Shown here one piece after another: positions 1-9,418 of a stretch of 35,597 nucleotides of DNA. Source of the DNA: Polaromonas sp. (GTDB lineage: Bacteria; Pseudomonadota; Gammaproteobacteria; Burkholderiales; Burkholderiaceae); assembly GCA_013823505.1 (NCBI GenBank), contig PNMH01000038.1, forward strand, positions 1-35,597. Direction: 5' to 3'. Under the pieces are notes generated by a model. It was not told the DNA's origin, ran no database searches, and worked only from the letters and a program-made list of their open reading frames with translations. A program made the translations under genes and the position numbers. Within the stretch, counting starts at the first letter, position 1. Every line of letters begins with the position of its first letter.

Positions 1-138
1 GTGCCGTTTGCCGAACCCGCACCCATGGCGTTGCGCGGCTTGAAGCGCGTGATGCCGTCGGACGAGGAGGTCAAAGGCAACCCACGATCGCGCAGCGCGG
101 TGATGCGCGTGGCCGAGCGCACGGAGGCCGCACCGTGA
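1..138 (+). CDS. rsmH: 16S rRNA (cytosine-1402 N4)-methyltransferase RsmH, C-terminal end only
   Basis: Only the last 45 codons are in the window; the gene begins upstream. The frame is open from base 1 and ends in TGA at 136-138. The visible tail contains the stretch [15 protein letters not shown], which matches the conserved basic C-terminus of RsmH/MraW (usually NPRxRSAxLR followed by a short tail). The family methylates N4 of C1402 in 16S rRNA using S-adenosylmethionine. Its position directly before ftsL is the standard place in the dcw cluster, and the GTGA overlap with ftsL suggests translational coupling. The catalytic domain cannot be judged here. Confidence 0.9.
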   Translation: MPFAEPAPMALRGLKRVMPSDEEVKGNPRSRSAVMRVAERTEAAP

Positions 139-431
139 TCCGACTCAACCTTGTGCTGCTGGTTGCCGTGATTGCCAGCGCCTTCTACCTGGTGCATACC
201 CAGTACGAGTCGCGCCGCCTGTACGCCGCGCTCGACCGCACGCAGGCGCAGTCGCGCAAGCTTGATGCCGAGCACGAACAGCTGCAGGTGCAAAAACGCG
301 CACAGGCCACGCCTGCCCGTGTGCAGCAGCTGGCCACGCGCCAGTTGCAGATGCGCCCGGTCACGCCGGGTGTCACGCAGTACGTGACGGTGTTCGAGCC
401 GACCGTGCCAGCGGAGGCCGTGTCCAGATGA
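135..431 (+). CDS. ftsL: cell division protein FtsL
   Basis: A 98-residue bitopic inner-membrane protein of the divisome. FtsL forms a complex with FtsB and FtsQ and helps activate the FtsW-FtsI septal synthase. The sequence shows a short N-terminus, one hydrophobic segment at about residues 3-20, and then a polar, Gln/Arg/Glu-rich helix (about 22-70) fitting the expected periplasmic coiled coil. The size is normal for betaproteobacterial FtsL. The start is GTG at 135, chosen because it overlaps the rsmH stop (GTGA) and places the membrane segment at the N-terminus. The stop overlaps the ftsI start (ATGA). FtsL is poorly conserved in sequence, so the call rests on topology plus its place between rsmH and ftsI. 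Confidence 0.9.
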   Translation: MIRLNLVLLVAVIASAFYLVHTQYESRRLYAALDRTQAQSRKLDAEHEQLQVQKRAQATPARVQQLATRQLQMRPVTPGVTQYVTVFEPTVPAEAVSR

Positions 432-2161
432 GCCGCAGCATCAACTACAGCGCCAGCCCGCTGCTGGCCAGCAAGACGCCGGTGTGGCGCAGCAAGTTCA
501 TCGTGGCTGCGCTGGCGGTGGCGTTTGCGGGTCTGGCCGGGCGCGCTGCTTATGTGCAGGTGTTCGGCAACGACTTCTTCCAGCGCCAGGGCGAGGTCCG
601 CTTTGCTCGGACGCTGGAGCTGCCGGCCAACCGGGGCCGTGTGCTCGACCGCAATGGCCTCATCCTGGCTTCCAGCGTGGTGGCGCAAAGCATCTGGGCG
701 ATCCCGGAAGACGTGGACCGCGCCGACCCCAAGCTGCGCGAGCTGGCCAAGCTGCTGGAAATGCCGCTGGCCGACCTGCGCAAGCGCCTGGCGGTGGAGG
801 ACAAGACTTTTGTCTGGATCAAGCGCCAGGTGGACGAGCCCGTGGCCAAGGAGATCGCTGCGCTGGGCATCAAGGGCTTTCACCAGCGCCGCGAATACAA
901 GCGCCAATATCCCGAAGGCGAAGCGGCCGCGCACGTGGTGGGCTTCACCAACGTGGAAGACCGCGGGCAAGAAGGCGTGGAGCTGGCGTTCAACCAGCAG
1001 CTCTCGGGCAAGAACGGTTCGCGCCGCGTCATCAAGGACCGGCTCGGCCGTGTGGTGGAAGACGTGCGCGATGTGGTGCCGCCGGTGGACGGACCCGACC
1101 TGCAGCTCTCCATCGACAGCAAAGTTCAGTATTTCGCCTACCAGAAGCTGAAAGAAGCGGTGCAGACGCACAAGGCGCGCGCCGGCAGCGTGGTGGTGCT
1201 CGACACCCAGACCGGTGAAGTGCTGGCGCTGGCCAACTACCCCAGCTACAACCCCAACCGGCGTGTGAACCTCAGCGGCGAGCAGTTGCGCAATCGCGTG
1301 CTCACCGACAGCTTCGAGCCGGGCTCGACGATGAAGCCCTTCATCATCAACCTGGCATTGGACAAGGGCATGGTCACGCCCAACACGCCGATCAACACCG
1401 CGCCCGGCCGCATCACCATCGGCGGCTCCACCATCAGCGACTCGCACCCGAACGATGTCCTGACGGTCTCGCAGGTGATTCAGAAATCGAGCAACGTCGG
1501 CACGGTCAAGCTGGCCATGCAGATGAGCCCGCGCGAAATGTGGGAGACCTACGCGCAAGCCGGCTTCGGGCAGAAGCCGCAGGTGCCGTTTCCCGGCGCC
1601 GTGACCGGCCGCCTGCGCCCATACAAGACCTGGCGCCCGATCGAGCAGGCCACCATGAGTTACGGCTACGGCCTCTCGGCTTCCCTGTTCCAGCTGGCGC
1701 AGGCCTACACCGTCTTTGCACGGGACGGCGAACTGATCCCGGTGACGCTGCAGAAGTCCAGCGAGCCCGTCAACGGCGTGCGCGTGTTCGGCGAGAAAAA
1801 CGCGGTAGCCGTGCGCGGCATGCTGCAGCTGGCTGCCGGCCCCGGCGGTACCGGTTCGCGTGCGCAGACCATGGGCTACTCGGTGGGCGGCAAGTCGGGT
1901 ACTGCGCGCAAACAGGAAGGCAAGGGCTACGCCGACAAGAAATACCGCAGCTTCTTTGTGGGGCTGGCACCGGTGGAGTCGCCGCGCATCGTGGTGGCCG
2001 TGATGGTCGATGAACCCGGCAACGGCCAGTACTACGGTGGCCTGGTGGCCGCGCCTGTGTTCAGCGAAACGGTGCAGCAGACCCTGCGCATCCTGGGTGT
2101 GCAGCCCGACATGAGCGTGAAGCCGCAGATCGTCACCGACGTGGTCGAGGAGTCGTTCTGA
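428..2161 (+). CDS. ftsI: peptidoglycan DD-transpeptidase FtsI (PBP3)
   Basis: Class B penicillin-binding protein, 577 residues, that cross-links septal peptidoglycan together with the glycosyltransferase FtsW. It has a cytoplasmic N-terminus, a single membrane anchor at about residues 24-45, a PBP dimerisation domain (about 60-220), and a transpeptidase domain. The three active-site motifs are intact: S300-T-M-K303 with the acylated serine, S354-S355-N356, and K489-S-G-T492. The SxxK motif sits in the usual context EPGSTMKPF. The start overlaps the ftsL stop (ATGA) and the stop shares one base with the murE start. Length and motif spacing are normal for the family. Partners FtsL, FtsQ and FtsW are encoded in the same cluster. 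Confidence 0.98.
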   Translation: MSRSINYSASPLLASKTPVWRSKFIVAALAVAFAGLAGRAAYVQVFGNDFFQRQGEVRFARTLELPANRGRVLDRNGLILASSVVAQSIWAIPEDVDRADPKLRELAKLLEMPLADLRKRLAVEDKTFVWIKRQVDEPVAKEIAALGIKGFHQRREYKRQYPEGEAAAHVVGFTNVEDRGQEGVELAFNQQLSGKNGSRRVIKDRLGRVVEDVRDVVPPVDGPDLQLSIDSKVQYFAYQKLKEAVQTHKARAGSVVVLDTQTGEVLALANYPSYNPNRRVNLSGEQLRNRVLTDSFEPGSTMKPFIINLALDKGMVTPNTPINTAPGRITIGGSTISDSHPNDVLTVSQVIQKSSNVGTVKLAMQMSPREMWETYAQAGFGQKPQVPFPGAVTGRLRPYKTWRPIEQATMSYGYGLSASLFQLAQAYTVFARDGELIPVTLQKSSEPVNGVRVFGEKNAVAVRGMLQLAAGPGGTGSRAQTMGYSVGGKSGTARKQEGKGYADKKYRSFFVGLAPVESPRIVVAVMVDEPGNGQYYGGLVAAPVFSETVQQTLRILGVQPDMSVKPQIVTDVVEESF

Positions 2162-3672
2162 TGCAGAAGCTGGACCAACCTCACGACATTGCCGCCTGGT
2201 TGCGTGCAAGCGTCACCGGCGCGCTGCAGTGCGACAGCCGCCGTCTGCAGCCGGGTGATGGGTTTGTGGCCTGGCCCGGTGCAGCCACCGACGGGCGCCG
2301 GTACGTGAACGCGGCGCTGGCTTCGGGTGCCGTGGCCGCGCTGGTCGAGCGGGAGGGCGTCGATGCCTTTGGTCTGGACGATTCGCGGGTGCTCGCCGTG
2401 CCCGACCTCAAATCCAAGGCGGGCGCTGTGGCCAGTGCTTTTTGCGACCAGCCGAGCGCCGCGCTCGATGTGCTGGCGATCACCGGTACCAACGGCAAAA
2501 CGTCTTGCGCCTGGTGGACCGCGCAGTTGCTGTCGGTCTGTGCGCGACCCTGCGCCGTGGTCGGCACGCTCGGCATGGGCCAACCCGGCACCCCCCTGAC
2601 GCCCACGGGTCTCACCACGCCCGACCCGGTGATGCTGCAGCAACAGCTCCGACGCTTTGTCGACGATGGTCTGAAGGCCTGCGCCATCGAAGCCTCGTCC
2701 ATCGGTCTGGTCGAAGGCCGCCTGAACGCCACACAGGTGCGGGTGGCCGTGTTCACCAATTTCACCCAGGACCACCTGGATTTCCACGGCAGCATGGAGG
2801 CCTACTGGGACGCCAAGGCCGCGCTGTTCGACTGGCCTGGTTTGGCCAGTGCCGTGGTCAACACCGACGACGCTCAGGGCCAGAAGCTGGCCATGCGGTT
2901 GGCCTCGCGCACGCTGGATCTCTGGACCGTGGGCATCGATTCACCCGCCCGCCTGAACGCGGTGGACATCCAGTTCACCCGCGCCGGCATGGCGTTGTCC
3001 GTGGTGGAGCGGGACGCACAGGGCACCGAGCTGGACCGCCATCGCCTGCAGGTGCCCCTGGTCGGTCGTTACAACGTGTCCAACCTGCTGTGCGTGCTGG
3101 CCTCGGCGCGTGCGCTGGGCGTGTCGCTGCAGCAGGCCGTCAAGGCCTGTGGCGCGCTCACCCCGGTCCCCGGTCGCATGGAGCAGGCCGAGGCGGCCGC
3201 CGCGGATCAACCCCTGGTGCTGGTGGACTACGCTCACACGCCCGACGCGCTGGAAAAAGCGCTGCAGGCCCTTCAACCACTGGCGGCCCAGCGCAATGGC
3301 GCGCTCTGGGTGGTGGTGGGCTGTGGCGGTGATCGTGACGCCGGCAAACGCCCGCTCATGGCGGCTGCGGCCGAGCGCGAAGCGGCGCACACCGTGCTCA
3401 CGAGCGACAACCCGCGCAGCGAAGACCCGGTTCACATCCTGGAGCAGATGGTCGTGGGTTTGAGGAACCGCAAAGCGGCGCTGGTGGAGCCCGACCGGGC
3501 TGCCGCCATCGCCCAGGCCGTGGCGCGCGCGCAGGCCGCCGACGTGGTGCTGATCGCCGGCAAGGGCCATGAGGACTACCAGGACGTCCAAGGCGTGAAG
3601 ACGCCGTTCTCCGATCTGGTTCATGCACGCCAGGCGTTGGCTGCTCGCATTGCGCAGGGAGCCTCCGCATGA
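2161..3672 (+). CDS. murE: UDP-MurNAc-L-Ala-D-Glu--2,6-diaminopimelate ligase
   Basis: Cytoplasmic Mur ligase, 503 residues, that adds the third stem-peptide amino acid to UDP-MurNAc-dipeptide with ATP. The ATP-binding loop ITGTNGKT has its lysine at residue 113. The AYWDAKAALF segment holds the expected carbamylated-lysine region, and the C-terminal domain carries D416-N-P-R419, the motif that recognises meso-diaminopimelate rather than lysine. The organism therefore very probably makes DAP-type peptidoglycan, as expected for a Gram-negative. The start at 2161 shares one base with the ftsI stop (TGATG), and the stop overlaps murF (ATGA). Nothing odd was seen. Confidence 0.98.
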   Translation: MQKLDQPHDIAAWLRASVTGALQCDSRRLQPGDGFVAWPGAATDGRRYVNAALASGAVAALVEREGVDAFGLDDSRVLAVPDLKSKAGAVASAFCDQPSAALDVLAITGTNGKTSCAWWTAQLLSVCARPCAVVGTLGMGQPGTPLTPTGLTTPDPVMLQQQLRRFVDDGLKACAIEASSIGLVEGRLNATQVRVAVFTNFTQDHLDFHGSMEAYWDAKAALFDWPGLASAVVNTDDAQGQKLAMRLASRTLDLWTVGIDSPARLNAVDIQFTRAGMALSVVERDAQGTELDRHRLQVPLVGRYNVSNLLCVLASARALGVSLQQAVKACGALTPVPGRMEQAEAAAADQPLVLVDYAHTPDALEKALQALQPLAAQRNGALWVVVGCGGDRDAGKRPLMAAAAEREAAHTVLTSDNPRSEDPVHILEQMVVGLRNRKAALVEPDRAAAIAQAVARAQAADVVLIAGKGHEDYQDVQGVKTPFSDLVHARQALAARIAQGASA

Positions 3673-5087
3673 AGACGCTGGGCCAGTTGCTGTCCCATCT
3701 CAGCGGCGCCCGGGTGGTCGGTCAGCCCGACGTGGCCATCACCCGCGTGCACACCGACACCCGCAGCCTGCAGCCGGGCGATCTGTTCGTGGCGCTCAAG
3801 GGTGAGCGCTTCGATGCGCACGACTTTTTGCCGCAGGCGGCCGCACAGGGCGCGGTGGCCGCCATCGCGCACGGCGGCCTGGCCGAAGCAGGCCTGCCCG
3901 GTGTGGAAGTGCCCGACACGCGTCGCGCCCTGGGCGAACTCGCACTCGTTTGGCGCCAGCAGTTCCACCTGCCGCTGATCGCCGTGACCGGCAGCAATGG
4001 CAAGACCACGGTCACGCAGATGATCGCGTCCATCCTGCGGGCTGCCGCGGGTGACGCAGCCCACGCCACGCAGGGCAACTTCAACAACGACATCGGCGTG
4101 CCGCTCACGCTGCTGCGGTTGAACGCTTCGCACCAGCTTTCGGTGGTCGAGCTCGGCATGAACCACCCCGGCGAAATCGCCGAACTCGCTGCACTCAGCC
4201 GGCCCACGGTGGCGCTGGTGAACAACGCGCAGCGCGAGCACCAGGAATTCATGGCCACGGTGGAAGCCGTGGCGCTGGAGAACGGACAGGTCATCCGGTC
4301 GCTGGCAGACGATGGCGTGGCCGTTTTCCCGTCCGACGACACGTACACGCCGCTGTGGCGCGGGCTGGCCGCCGGCCGCCGCGTCGTCACCTTCAGCGAC
4401 ACCGACCCGGCCGCCGATGTGGCGGGCGTTAAGGCCGACTGGCAGGACGGCGCGTGGACGCTGTGCTTCGCATCACCGGCCGGCAAGGGCACCGTGCATC
4501 TGAAGATCGCTGGCCGCCACAACGTGCGCAACGCGCTGGCCGCTACCGCCTGCGCCTTGGCTGCGGGCGTGACGCTCGACGCCGTGGTGCGTGGGCTCGA
4601 TGCCTTCGAGCCGGTGGGTGGCCGATCGCGCGCACTGGCATTGCGGCTGGACGGCCGCACGATCACGCTGATCGACGACACCTACAACGCCAACCCCGAT
4701 TCGGTGCGTGCCGCCATCGATGTGCTGGCCGAGTTGCCCGCGCCCCGTCTGCTGGTGCTGGGCGACATGGGCGAAGTGGGCGAACAAGGCCTGGCCTTCC
4801 ACGAAGAGGTGTTGCGACATGCACGCGATCGCGGCATTGAAGCGGTCCACGTGGCCGGCGACTGGATGCGCCAGGCCGCGCCCGTGTGGCCTGCGGTGAC
4901 GCACTGGAACGAAGTGCCTGCCATGGCCGGCGCGGTATGCGCCGCCGTGAGCGACGACCGCCCGGTGTTCCAGAGCGTGCTGGTCAAGGGCTCGCGCTTC
5001 ATGCGCACCGAGCGTGTGGTGAACGCCTTGCTGGCGCTCGATCCCGCACAAGACAACAACAAGAAGGACAACGCCCATGCTGCCTAG
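3669..5087 (+). CDS. murF: UDP-MurNAc-tripeptide--D-alanyl-D-alanine ligase
   Basis: Mur ligase, 472 residues, that attaches D-Ala-D-Ala (made by DdlB, encoded downstream) to UDP-MurNAc-tripeptide, finishing the soluble precursor. The ATP loop is GSNGKTT with K112. The central-domain motif [11 protein letters not shown] and the C-terminal [10 protein letters not shown] region are typical of MurF. The ATG start overlaps the murE stop (ATGA). The last codons overlap the mraY start by 11 bases. The C-terminus is short and rich in Lys, Asn and Asp, and the AAGGA at 5064-5068 within it doubles as the likely ribosome binding site for mraY. Confidence 0.98.
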   Translation: MKTLGQLLSHLSGARVVGQPDVAITRVHTDTRSLQPGDLFVALKGERFDAHDFLPQAAAQGAVAAIAHGGLAEAGLPGVEVPDTRRALGELALVWRQQFHLPLIAVTGSNGKTTVTQMIASILRAAAGDAAHATQGNFNNDIGVPLTLLRLNASHQLSVVELGMNHPGEIAELAALSRPTVALVNNAQREHQEFMATVEAVALENGQVIRSLADDGVAVFPSDDTYTPLWRGLAAGRRVVTFSDTDPAADVAGVKADWQDGAWTLCFASPAGKGTVHLKIAGRHNVRNALAATACALAAGVTLDAVVRGLDAFEPVGGRSRALALRLDGRTITLIDDTYNANPDSVRAAIDVLAELPAPRLLVLGDMGEVGEQGLAFHEEVLRHARDRGIEAVHVAGDWMRQAAPVWPAVTHWNEVPAMAGAVCAAVSDDRPVFQSVLVKGSRFMRTERVVNALLALDPAQDNNKKDNAHAA

Positions 5088-6255
5088 CCTGGCCCTCTGG
5101 CTGCAAGGCCTGTCGCCCGATTTCGGTTTCCTGCGGGTGTTCCAGTACCTCACGTTTCGCGCCGTCATGGCCGCGCTCACCGCGCTGCTCATGGGCCTGG
5201 CCGCCGGCCCTTATTTCATCCGCCGCCTGGCTGCGCTCAAGATCGGCCAGCCGATCCGCGAATACGCGATGCAGACCCACATCAGCAAGGGCGGTACACC
5301 CACCATGGGCGGTGTGCTGATCCTGTTCTCGATCGCGGTCTCCACCATCCTCTGGTTCGACCTGTCCAACCGCTTCGTGTGGATCGTGCTGCTGGTGACG
5401 CTGGGCTTTGGTGCCATCGGCTGGGTGGACGACTGGCGCAAGGTCGTGCACAAGGACCCCGAGGGCATGCGCTCGCGTGAGAAGTACCTCTGGCAATCGG
5501 TCATCGGTCTGGTCGCTGCGTTCTACCTGGTGTTCAGCGTGTCCGAGACCAGCAACCTGCGCGTGCTGCAGCTGTTCTTTGCCTGGGTGTCGTCGGGCTT
5601 CACGCTGGATCTGCCCCCACAGGCTGGCTTGCTCGTGCCCTTCTTCAAGGAAATCAGCTACCCGCTGGGCGTGTTCGGTTTCGTGGTCATGACCTACCTG
5701 GTCATCGTCGGATCCAGTAACGCCGTCAACCTCACCGACGGGCTCGACGGCCTGGCCATCATGCCGGTGGTGATGGTGGGCTCGGCCCTGGGCGTGTTCG
5801 CCTACGTCACCGGCAACGTGGTGTTCGCGAAATACCTGTTGCTGCCGCACATTCCGGGCGCCGGCGAGTTGCTGATCTTCTGCGCGGCCATGGCCGGTGC
5901 GGGCCTGGCCTTTTTGTGGTTCAACACCCACCCGGCCCAGGTGTTCATGGGCGACGTGGGTGCGCTGGCGCTTGGCGGCGCGCTGGGCACCATCGCCGTC
6001 ATCGTGCGGCAAGAAATCGTGCTGGCCATCATGGGCGGCATCTTCGTGGTCGAGGCGCTCTCGGTCATGTTGCAGGTGACCTGGTTCAAGTACACCAAGC
6101 GCCGCTTTGGTGTTGGGCGCCGCTTGTTCCAGATGGCGCCGTTGCACCACCACTTCGAGAAAAAGGGCTGGAAGGAAACGCAGGTCGTCGTGCGATTCTG
6201 GATCATCACCATGCTGTTGTGCCTCGTGGGCCTGTCCACGCTGAAGCTGCGTTGA
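5077..6255 (+). CDS. mraY: phospho-N-acetylmuramoyl-pentapeptide-transferase
   Basis: Integral membrane enzyme, 392 residues, that transfers phospho-MurNAc-pentapeptide from UDP to undecaprenyl phosphate, giving lipid I on the inner face of the membrane. The sequence alternates about ten hydrophobic helices with conserved cytoplasmic loops: GWVDDW (D118, D119), NLTDGLDG (D221, D224), [10 protein letters not shown] and the APLHHHFE histidine motif near the C-terminus. These are the magnesium and substrate residues of the family. The ATG at 5077 lies inside the end of murF, 8 bases after AAGGA. The spacing to murD is 2 bases. Length is slightly above the E. coli protein because of extended periplasmic loops. 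Confidence 0.98.
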   Translation: MLPSLALWLQGLSPDFGFLRVFQYLTFRAVMAALTALLMGLAAGPYFIRRLAALKIGQPIREYAMQTHISKGGTPTMGGVLILFSIAVSTILWFDLSNRFVWIVLLVTLGFGAIGWVDDWRKVVHKDPEGMRSREKYLWQSVIGLVAAFYLVFSVSETSNLRVLQLFFAWVSSGFTLDLPPQAGLLVPFFKEISYPLGVFGFVVMTYLVIVGSSNAVNLTDGLDGLAIMPVVMVGSALGVFAYVTGNVVFAKYLLLPHIPGAGELLIFCAAMAGAGLAFLWFNTHPAQVFMGDVGALALGGALGTIAVIVRQEIVLAIMGGIFVVEALSVMLQVTWFKYTKRRFGVGRRLFQMAPLHHHFEKKGWKETQVVVRFWIITMLLCLVGLSTLKLR

Positions 6256-6257
6256 CC

Positions 6258-8102
6258 ATGCACGACCAACACGTCCTCATCCTCGGCCTGGGCGCCTCCG
6301 GCCTGGCCATGGCGCGCTGGTGCGCGCGCCAGGGTGCGAACGTGACCGTGGCCGACACGCGCGAGCAACCACCGCAGCTCGCGGCCTTGCGCGCCGATTG
6401 CCCGCGAGCGACTTTCGTCAGTGGCCCCTTTGACGACGCGCTGATGGCGCGCGGCGACTGGACGCTGATCGCGCGCAGCCCGGGTCTGGCGCCCACCGCG
6501 TTGCAGTCGGTGACGGGTTGGGCGCAGGCGAACAACGTGACCGTGCTGGGCGAGCTGGGCCTGTTCGCCCGCGCCCTGAAGACGCTGGCCGAACGCGAGC
6601 GCCTGCCGTACCGCCCCAAGGTGCTGGCCATCACCGGAACCAACGGCAAGACCACCGTGACCTCGCTCACCACCTTGCTGCTGCAGCGCGCCGGTGTGCC
6701 GGTGGCCGTGGCGGGCAACATCGGCCCGGCTTTGCTGGACGTGCTGTCTGCCGCGCTGGATGCCGAGGCCGTGGCCCAGCAGGCCGACGACGAACGAGCC
6801 GCCGCCGAATCCCCGGCTGAAGCACCAGCTGTGGCGGCTCCGTCGCGCGATGCAACGACCGAGGCAGCTGAGGACACATCCGAACCCGCAGACGACGAAG
6901 CACCTGCACCCGTTGCCGACGCCGATGAAGACGGCACCGTCATGCTCGTGCCGCCCCCCATTGAGCCGCCTCAGCCGCTGCACCTGCCTCGCGTCTGGGT
7001 GCTCGAGCTCTCCAGCTTCCAGCTCGACGGTGCAGCCGGCACCGACTGGGACCGGGTACCCACGGCGGCCAGCGTGCTCAACATCACCGAAGACCACCTC
7101 GACTGGCACGGGAACATGGCCGCCTACTCCCGGGCCAAGGCCGCCGTGTTCGGCGCGCAGGCGCTGATGCTGCTCAACCGCGACGACCCGCAGGTCATGG
7201 CCTTGCAGCCTGGCCTGGTCACGGTGAAAGTGGGCAACCGCAACCGCCAGCAAAGCGCGCGCCCCTGGGCCAGCTTTGGCTTGGACGCGCCCACGCGCGC
7301 CGGCGACTGGGGAATTGAAACGCTCAACGGCATGGCCTGGCTGGTGCGCGCGCTGGCGCTGGACGAGACCCGCTCGACAGGCCGCCGCGCCGCCGGGCCG
7401 CCCCAAGGCGCGGCAGCCCCCTCGGGGGGCAGCGCAGTACGCGCAGCGACAAGCGTGGGGGCACCCATGATTCAGGAAGAGGTCTATTTCCAGCGCCTCA
7501 TGCCGGTGGATGCCTTGCGAATTCGCGGCCGCCATAACGCCGCCAACGCACTGGCCGCCTTGGCGCTGGCCAGTTCCACCGGCGCCGCTCTCGGCCCCAT
7601 GCTGCACGGCCTGCGCGAGTACCGCGGTGAACCGCACCGCGTGGAGCCGGTGGCGATCATCGACGAGGTCGAGTACTTCGACGACAGCAAAGGCACCAAC
7701 GTGGGCGCCACGCTGGCGGCGGTCAATGGGCTGGGCGCCGAACGCCGTCTGGTCGTGATTCTGGGTGGCGACGGCAAGGGACAGGACTTCACGCCACTGG
7801 CCGCCCCCTTGGCGCGTTTTGCGCGGGCGGTGGTCTACATCGGCCGTGATGCTGCGCGCATCCGCGCTGCGGTCGGCCAGGCCCTGGCGGACGAAAACAT
7901 TCCCCAGCTGGATGCGGCCACGTTGCCCGCTGCGGTGGCCCTCGCCTCGCAGCAGGCCCGCTCGGGCGACGCGGTGCTGATGTCGCCCGCCTGCGCCAGC
8001 CTGGACATGTTCGACAACTACGAGCACCGCGCCCGCGTTTTCGTGGACGCCGTCGGTGCGCTCGCCGCCGAGCGCGGCACGAGTCTGGAGGTCGGCCTGT
8101 GA
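6258..8102 (+). CDS. murD: UDP-MurNAc-L-alanine--D-glutamate ligase, enlarged by two insertions
   Basis: MurD adds D-glutamate to UDP-MurNAc-L-Ala. The start at 6258 gives [20 protein letters not shown], the N-terminal Rossmann-type UDP-binding segment. The ATP loop ITGTNGKTT has K131, and [14 protein letters not shown] and GGDGKGQDF are all present, so the enzyme looks intact. At 614 residues it is well above the usual 440-500. Two insertions account for this. Residues about 168-244 form an Ala/Glu/Asp/Pro-rich linker between GNIG and ELSSFQL. Residues about 375-405 come from a GC-rich repeat (see 7395-7462) lying just before the HNAANA helix. Both keep the frame. The stop overlaps the ftsW start (GTGA). 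Confidence 0.96.
   Translation: MHDQHVLILGLGASGLAMARWCARQGANVTVADTREQPPQLAALRADCPRATFVSGPFDDALMARGDWTLIARSPGLAPTALQSVTGWAQANNVTVLGELGLFARALKTLAERERLPYRPKVLAITGTNGKTTVTSLTTLLLQRAGVPVAVAGNIGPALLDVLSAALDAEAVAQQADDERAAAESPAEAPAVAAPSRDATTEAAEDTSEPADDEAPAPVADADEDGTVMLVPPPIEPPQPLHLPRVWVLELSSFQLDGAAGTDWDRVPTAASVLNITEDHLDWHGNMAAYSRAKAAVFGAQALMLLNRDDPQVMALQPGLVTVKVGNRNRQQSARPWASFGLDAPTRAGDWGIETLNGMAWLVRALALDETRSTGRRAAGPPQGAAAPSGGSAVRAATSVGAPMIQEEVYFQRLMPVDALRIRGRHNAANALAALALASSTGAALGPMLHGLREYRGEPHRVEPVAIIDEVEYFDDSKGTNVGATLAAVNGLGAERRLVVILGGDGKGQDFTPLAAPLARFARAVVYIGRDAARIRAAVGQALADENIPQLDAATLPAAVALASQQARSGDAVLMSPACASLDMFDNYEHRARVFVDAVGALAAERGTSLEVGL
7395..7462 (+). repeat. GC-rich palindromic repeat of intergenic type, inside murD in frame
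   Basis: The stretch has a perfect GCCCCC/GGGGGC-type hairpin (CCCCCTCGGGGGG at about 7417-7428), a second small hairpin GCGCAGTACGCGC after it, and ends in AAGCGTGGGGGC. From memory this resembles a family of dispersed repeats common between genes in Comamonadaceae; that is recollection, not a search. Here it is translated as part of MurD, giving a Gly/Ala/Pro/Ser-rich loop with no stop codon. The exact ends are uncertain; flanking GC-rich sequence from about 7376 may belong to it. Confidence 0.6.
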
Positions 8103-9418
8103 AGAAACGAGCCGTGCCCACCTTGACCTGGTCGCAGCGACTGCGCGAAGGCCTGGCCGCGCTCAACCCGCGCCTGCTGGGACGAGACCTCGCGGGCGCC
8201 CTCGCCGGTGGGGGCTCGCGCGACGGCCTGCCCGTGCGCCTGTCCAACCGCACCTACGCCGGCACGCGCAACGTGGCCGTGCGAGAGCTCGGCTTTGACC
8301 AGCCGCTTTTGTGGGTGGTGGTGGCGCTCCTCGCCTGGGGACTGGTGATGGTGTATTCGGCGTCGATTGCGCTGCCCGACAACCCGCGCTTTGCCAACTA
8401 CGCCCACACCCACTTCGTGATTCGCCACGCCATCTCGATGGTCATCGGCGTGGTGGCGGCGATGGTGGCGTTTCAGTTCCCCATGCGCAGCTGGGAAAAG
8501 ATGGCGCCCTGGATGTTCGCCGTGGCCCTGGTACTCCTCGTGCTGGTGCTGCTCCCCTTCATCGGCAAGGGCGTCAACGGTGCCCGCCGCTGGATTTCGC
8601 TGGGCATCATGAACTTCCAGCCGTCCGAACTGGCCAAGCTCGCCGTGCTGCTTTACGCCGCCGACTACATGGTGCGCAAGATGGACGTGAAGCAGCGCTT
8701 CTTCCAGGCCGTGACGCCCATGGCCGTGGCCGTGGCCGTGGTGGGCATGCTGTTGCTGGCCGAGCCCGACATGGGCGCCTTCATGGTGATCGTGGTGATC
8801 GCCATGGGTATCTTGTTCCTGGGCGGTGTGAACGCACGCATGTTCTTCCTGATGGCGCTGGTGGTCGTGGCCGCGTTTGCGCTCATGGTCATGACCAGCG
8901 AGTTCCGTCGAGCGCGGGTGTTCGCCTACCTCGATCCCTGGAGCGTGGAGCACGCACTCGGCAAGGGGTACCAGCTTTCGCATTCGCTGATCGCCTTTGG
9001 GCGCGGCGAGATCTTCGGCGTGGGCCTGGGTGGAAGCGTCGAGAAGCTGCACTGGCTGCCCGAAGCCCACACCGACTTCCTGCTGGCCGTGATCGGCGAA
9101 GAGTTCGGTCTGCTTGGCGTGGTGGTGCTCATCGGCCTGTTCCTCTGGCTCACGCGCCGGATCATGCACATCGGCCGCCAGGCCATCGCCCTCGACCAGG
9201 TGTTTGCCGGTCTGGTGGCGCAGGGCGTGGGCCTGTGGATGGGCTTTCAGGCCTTCATCAACATCGGGGTGAACCTGGGCGCGCTGCCAACCAAGGGTCT
9301 CACCTTGCCGTTGATGAGCTATGGCGGCTCAGCGATCTTGCTCAACCTCATCGCGATTGCGATCGTGCTGCGGGTGGACTATGAAAACCGCCAGATGATG
9401 AAGGGGGGCCGTTCATGA
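8099..9418 (+). CDS. ftsW: septal peptidoglycan glycosyltransferase FtsW
   Basis: SEDS-family membrane glycosyltransferase, 439 residues, which polymerises lipid II at the septum with FtsI. A cytoplasmic N-terminal tail of about 70 residues precedes roughly ten membrane helices. Diagnostic segments are [20 protein letters not shown], and the periplasmic [16 protein letters not shown] loop, followed by [15 protein letters not shown] near the C-terminus. The start is GTG at 8099, overlapping the murD stop (GTGA). The stop overlaps murG (ATGA). The N-terminal tail is longer than in E. coli. A second SEDS gene (rodA, 25892) serves elongation, and the position inside the dcw cluster assigns this one to division. 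Confidence 0.97.
   Translation: MKKRAVPTLTWSQRLREGLAALNPRLLGRDLAGALAGGGSRDGLPVRLSNRTYAGTRNVAVRELGFDQPLLWVVVALLAWGLVMVYSASIALPDNPRFANYAHTHFVIRHAISMVIGVVAAMVAFQFPMRSWEKMAPWMFAVALVLLVLVLLPFIGKGVNGARRWISLGIMNFQPSELAKLAVLLYAADYMVRKMDVKQRFFQAVTPMAVAVAVVGMLLLAEPDMGAFMVIVVIAMGILFLGGVNARMFFLMALVVVAAFALMVMTSEFRRARVFAYLDPWSVEHALGKGYQLSHSLIAFGRGEIFGVGLGGSVEKLHWLPEAHTDFLLAVIGEEFGLLGVVVLIGLFLWLTRRIMHIGRQAIALDQVFAGLVAQGVGLWMGFQAFINIGVNLGALPTKGLTLPLMSYGGSAILLNLIAIAIVLRVDYENRQMMKGGRS

Noticed and set aside
185..2209. 674-codon open frame on the minus strand opposite ftsL, ftsI and the start of murE
   Set aside because: Antisense shadow of GC-rich coding sequence; its translation is His/Arg/Ala-rich with no domain, and the plus-strand genes are certain.
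7395..7462. murD repeat as a third copy of the A/B element family
   Set aside because: Shares only the short string GCAGCG and general GC-richness; the hairpin layout differs.
5802..8027. 741-codon minus-strand open frame opposite mraY and murD
   Set aside because: Shadow of the third-position GC bias of the plus-strand genes; no recognisable motif and it crosses gene borders.
8718..8745. Tandem GTGGCC repeats inside ftsW
   Set aside because: Codes an ordinary Ala-Val membrane helix; too short and in frame to be a significant repeat.
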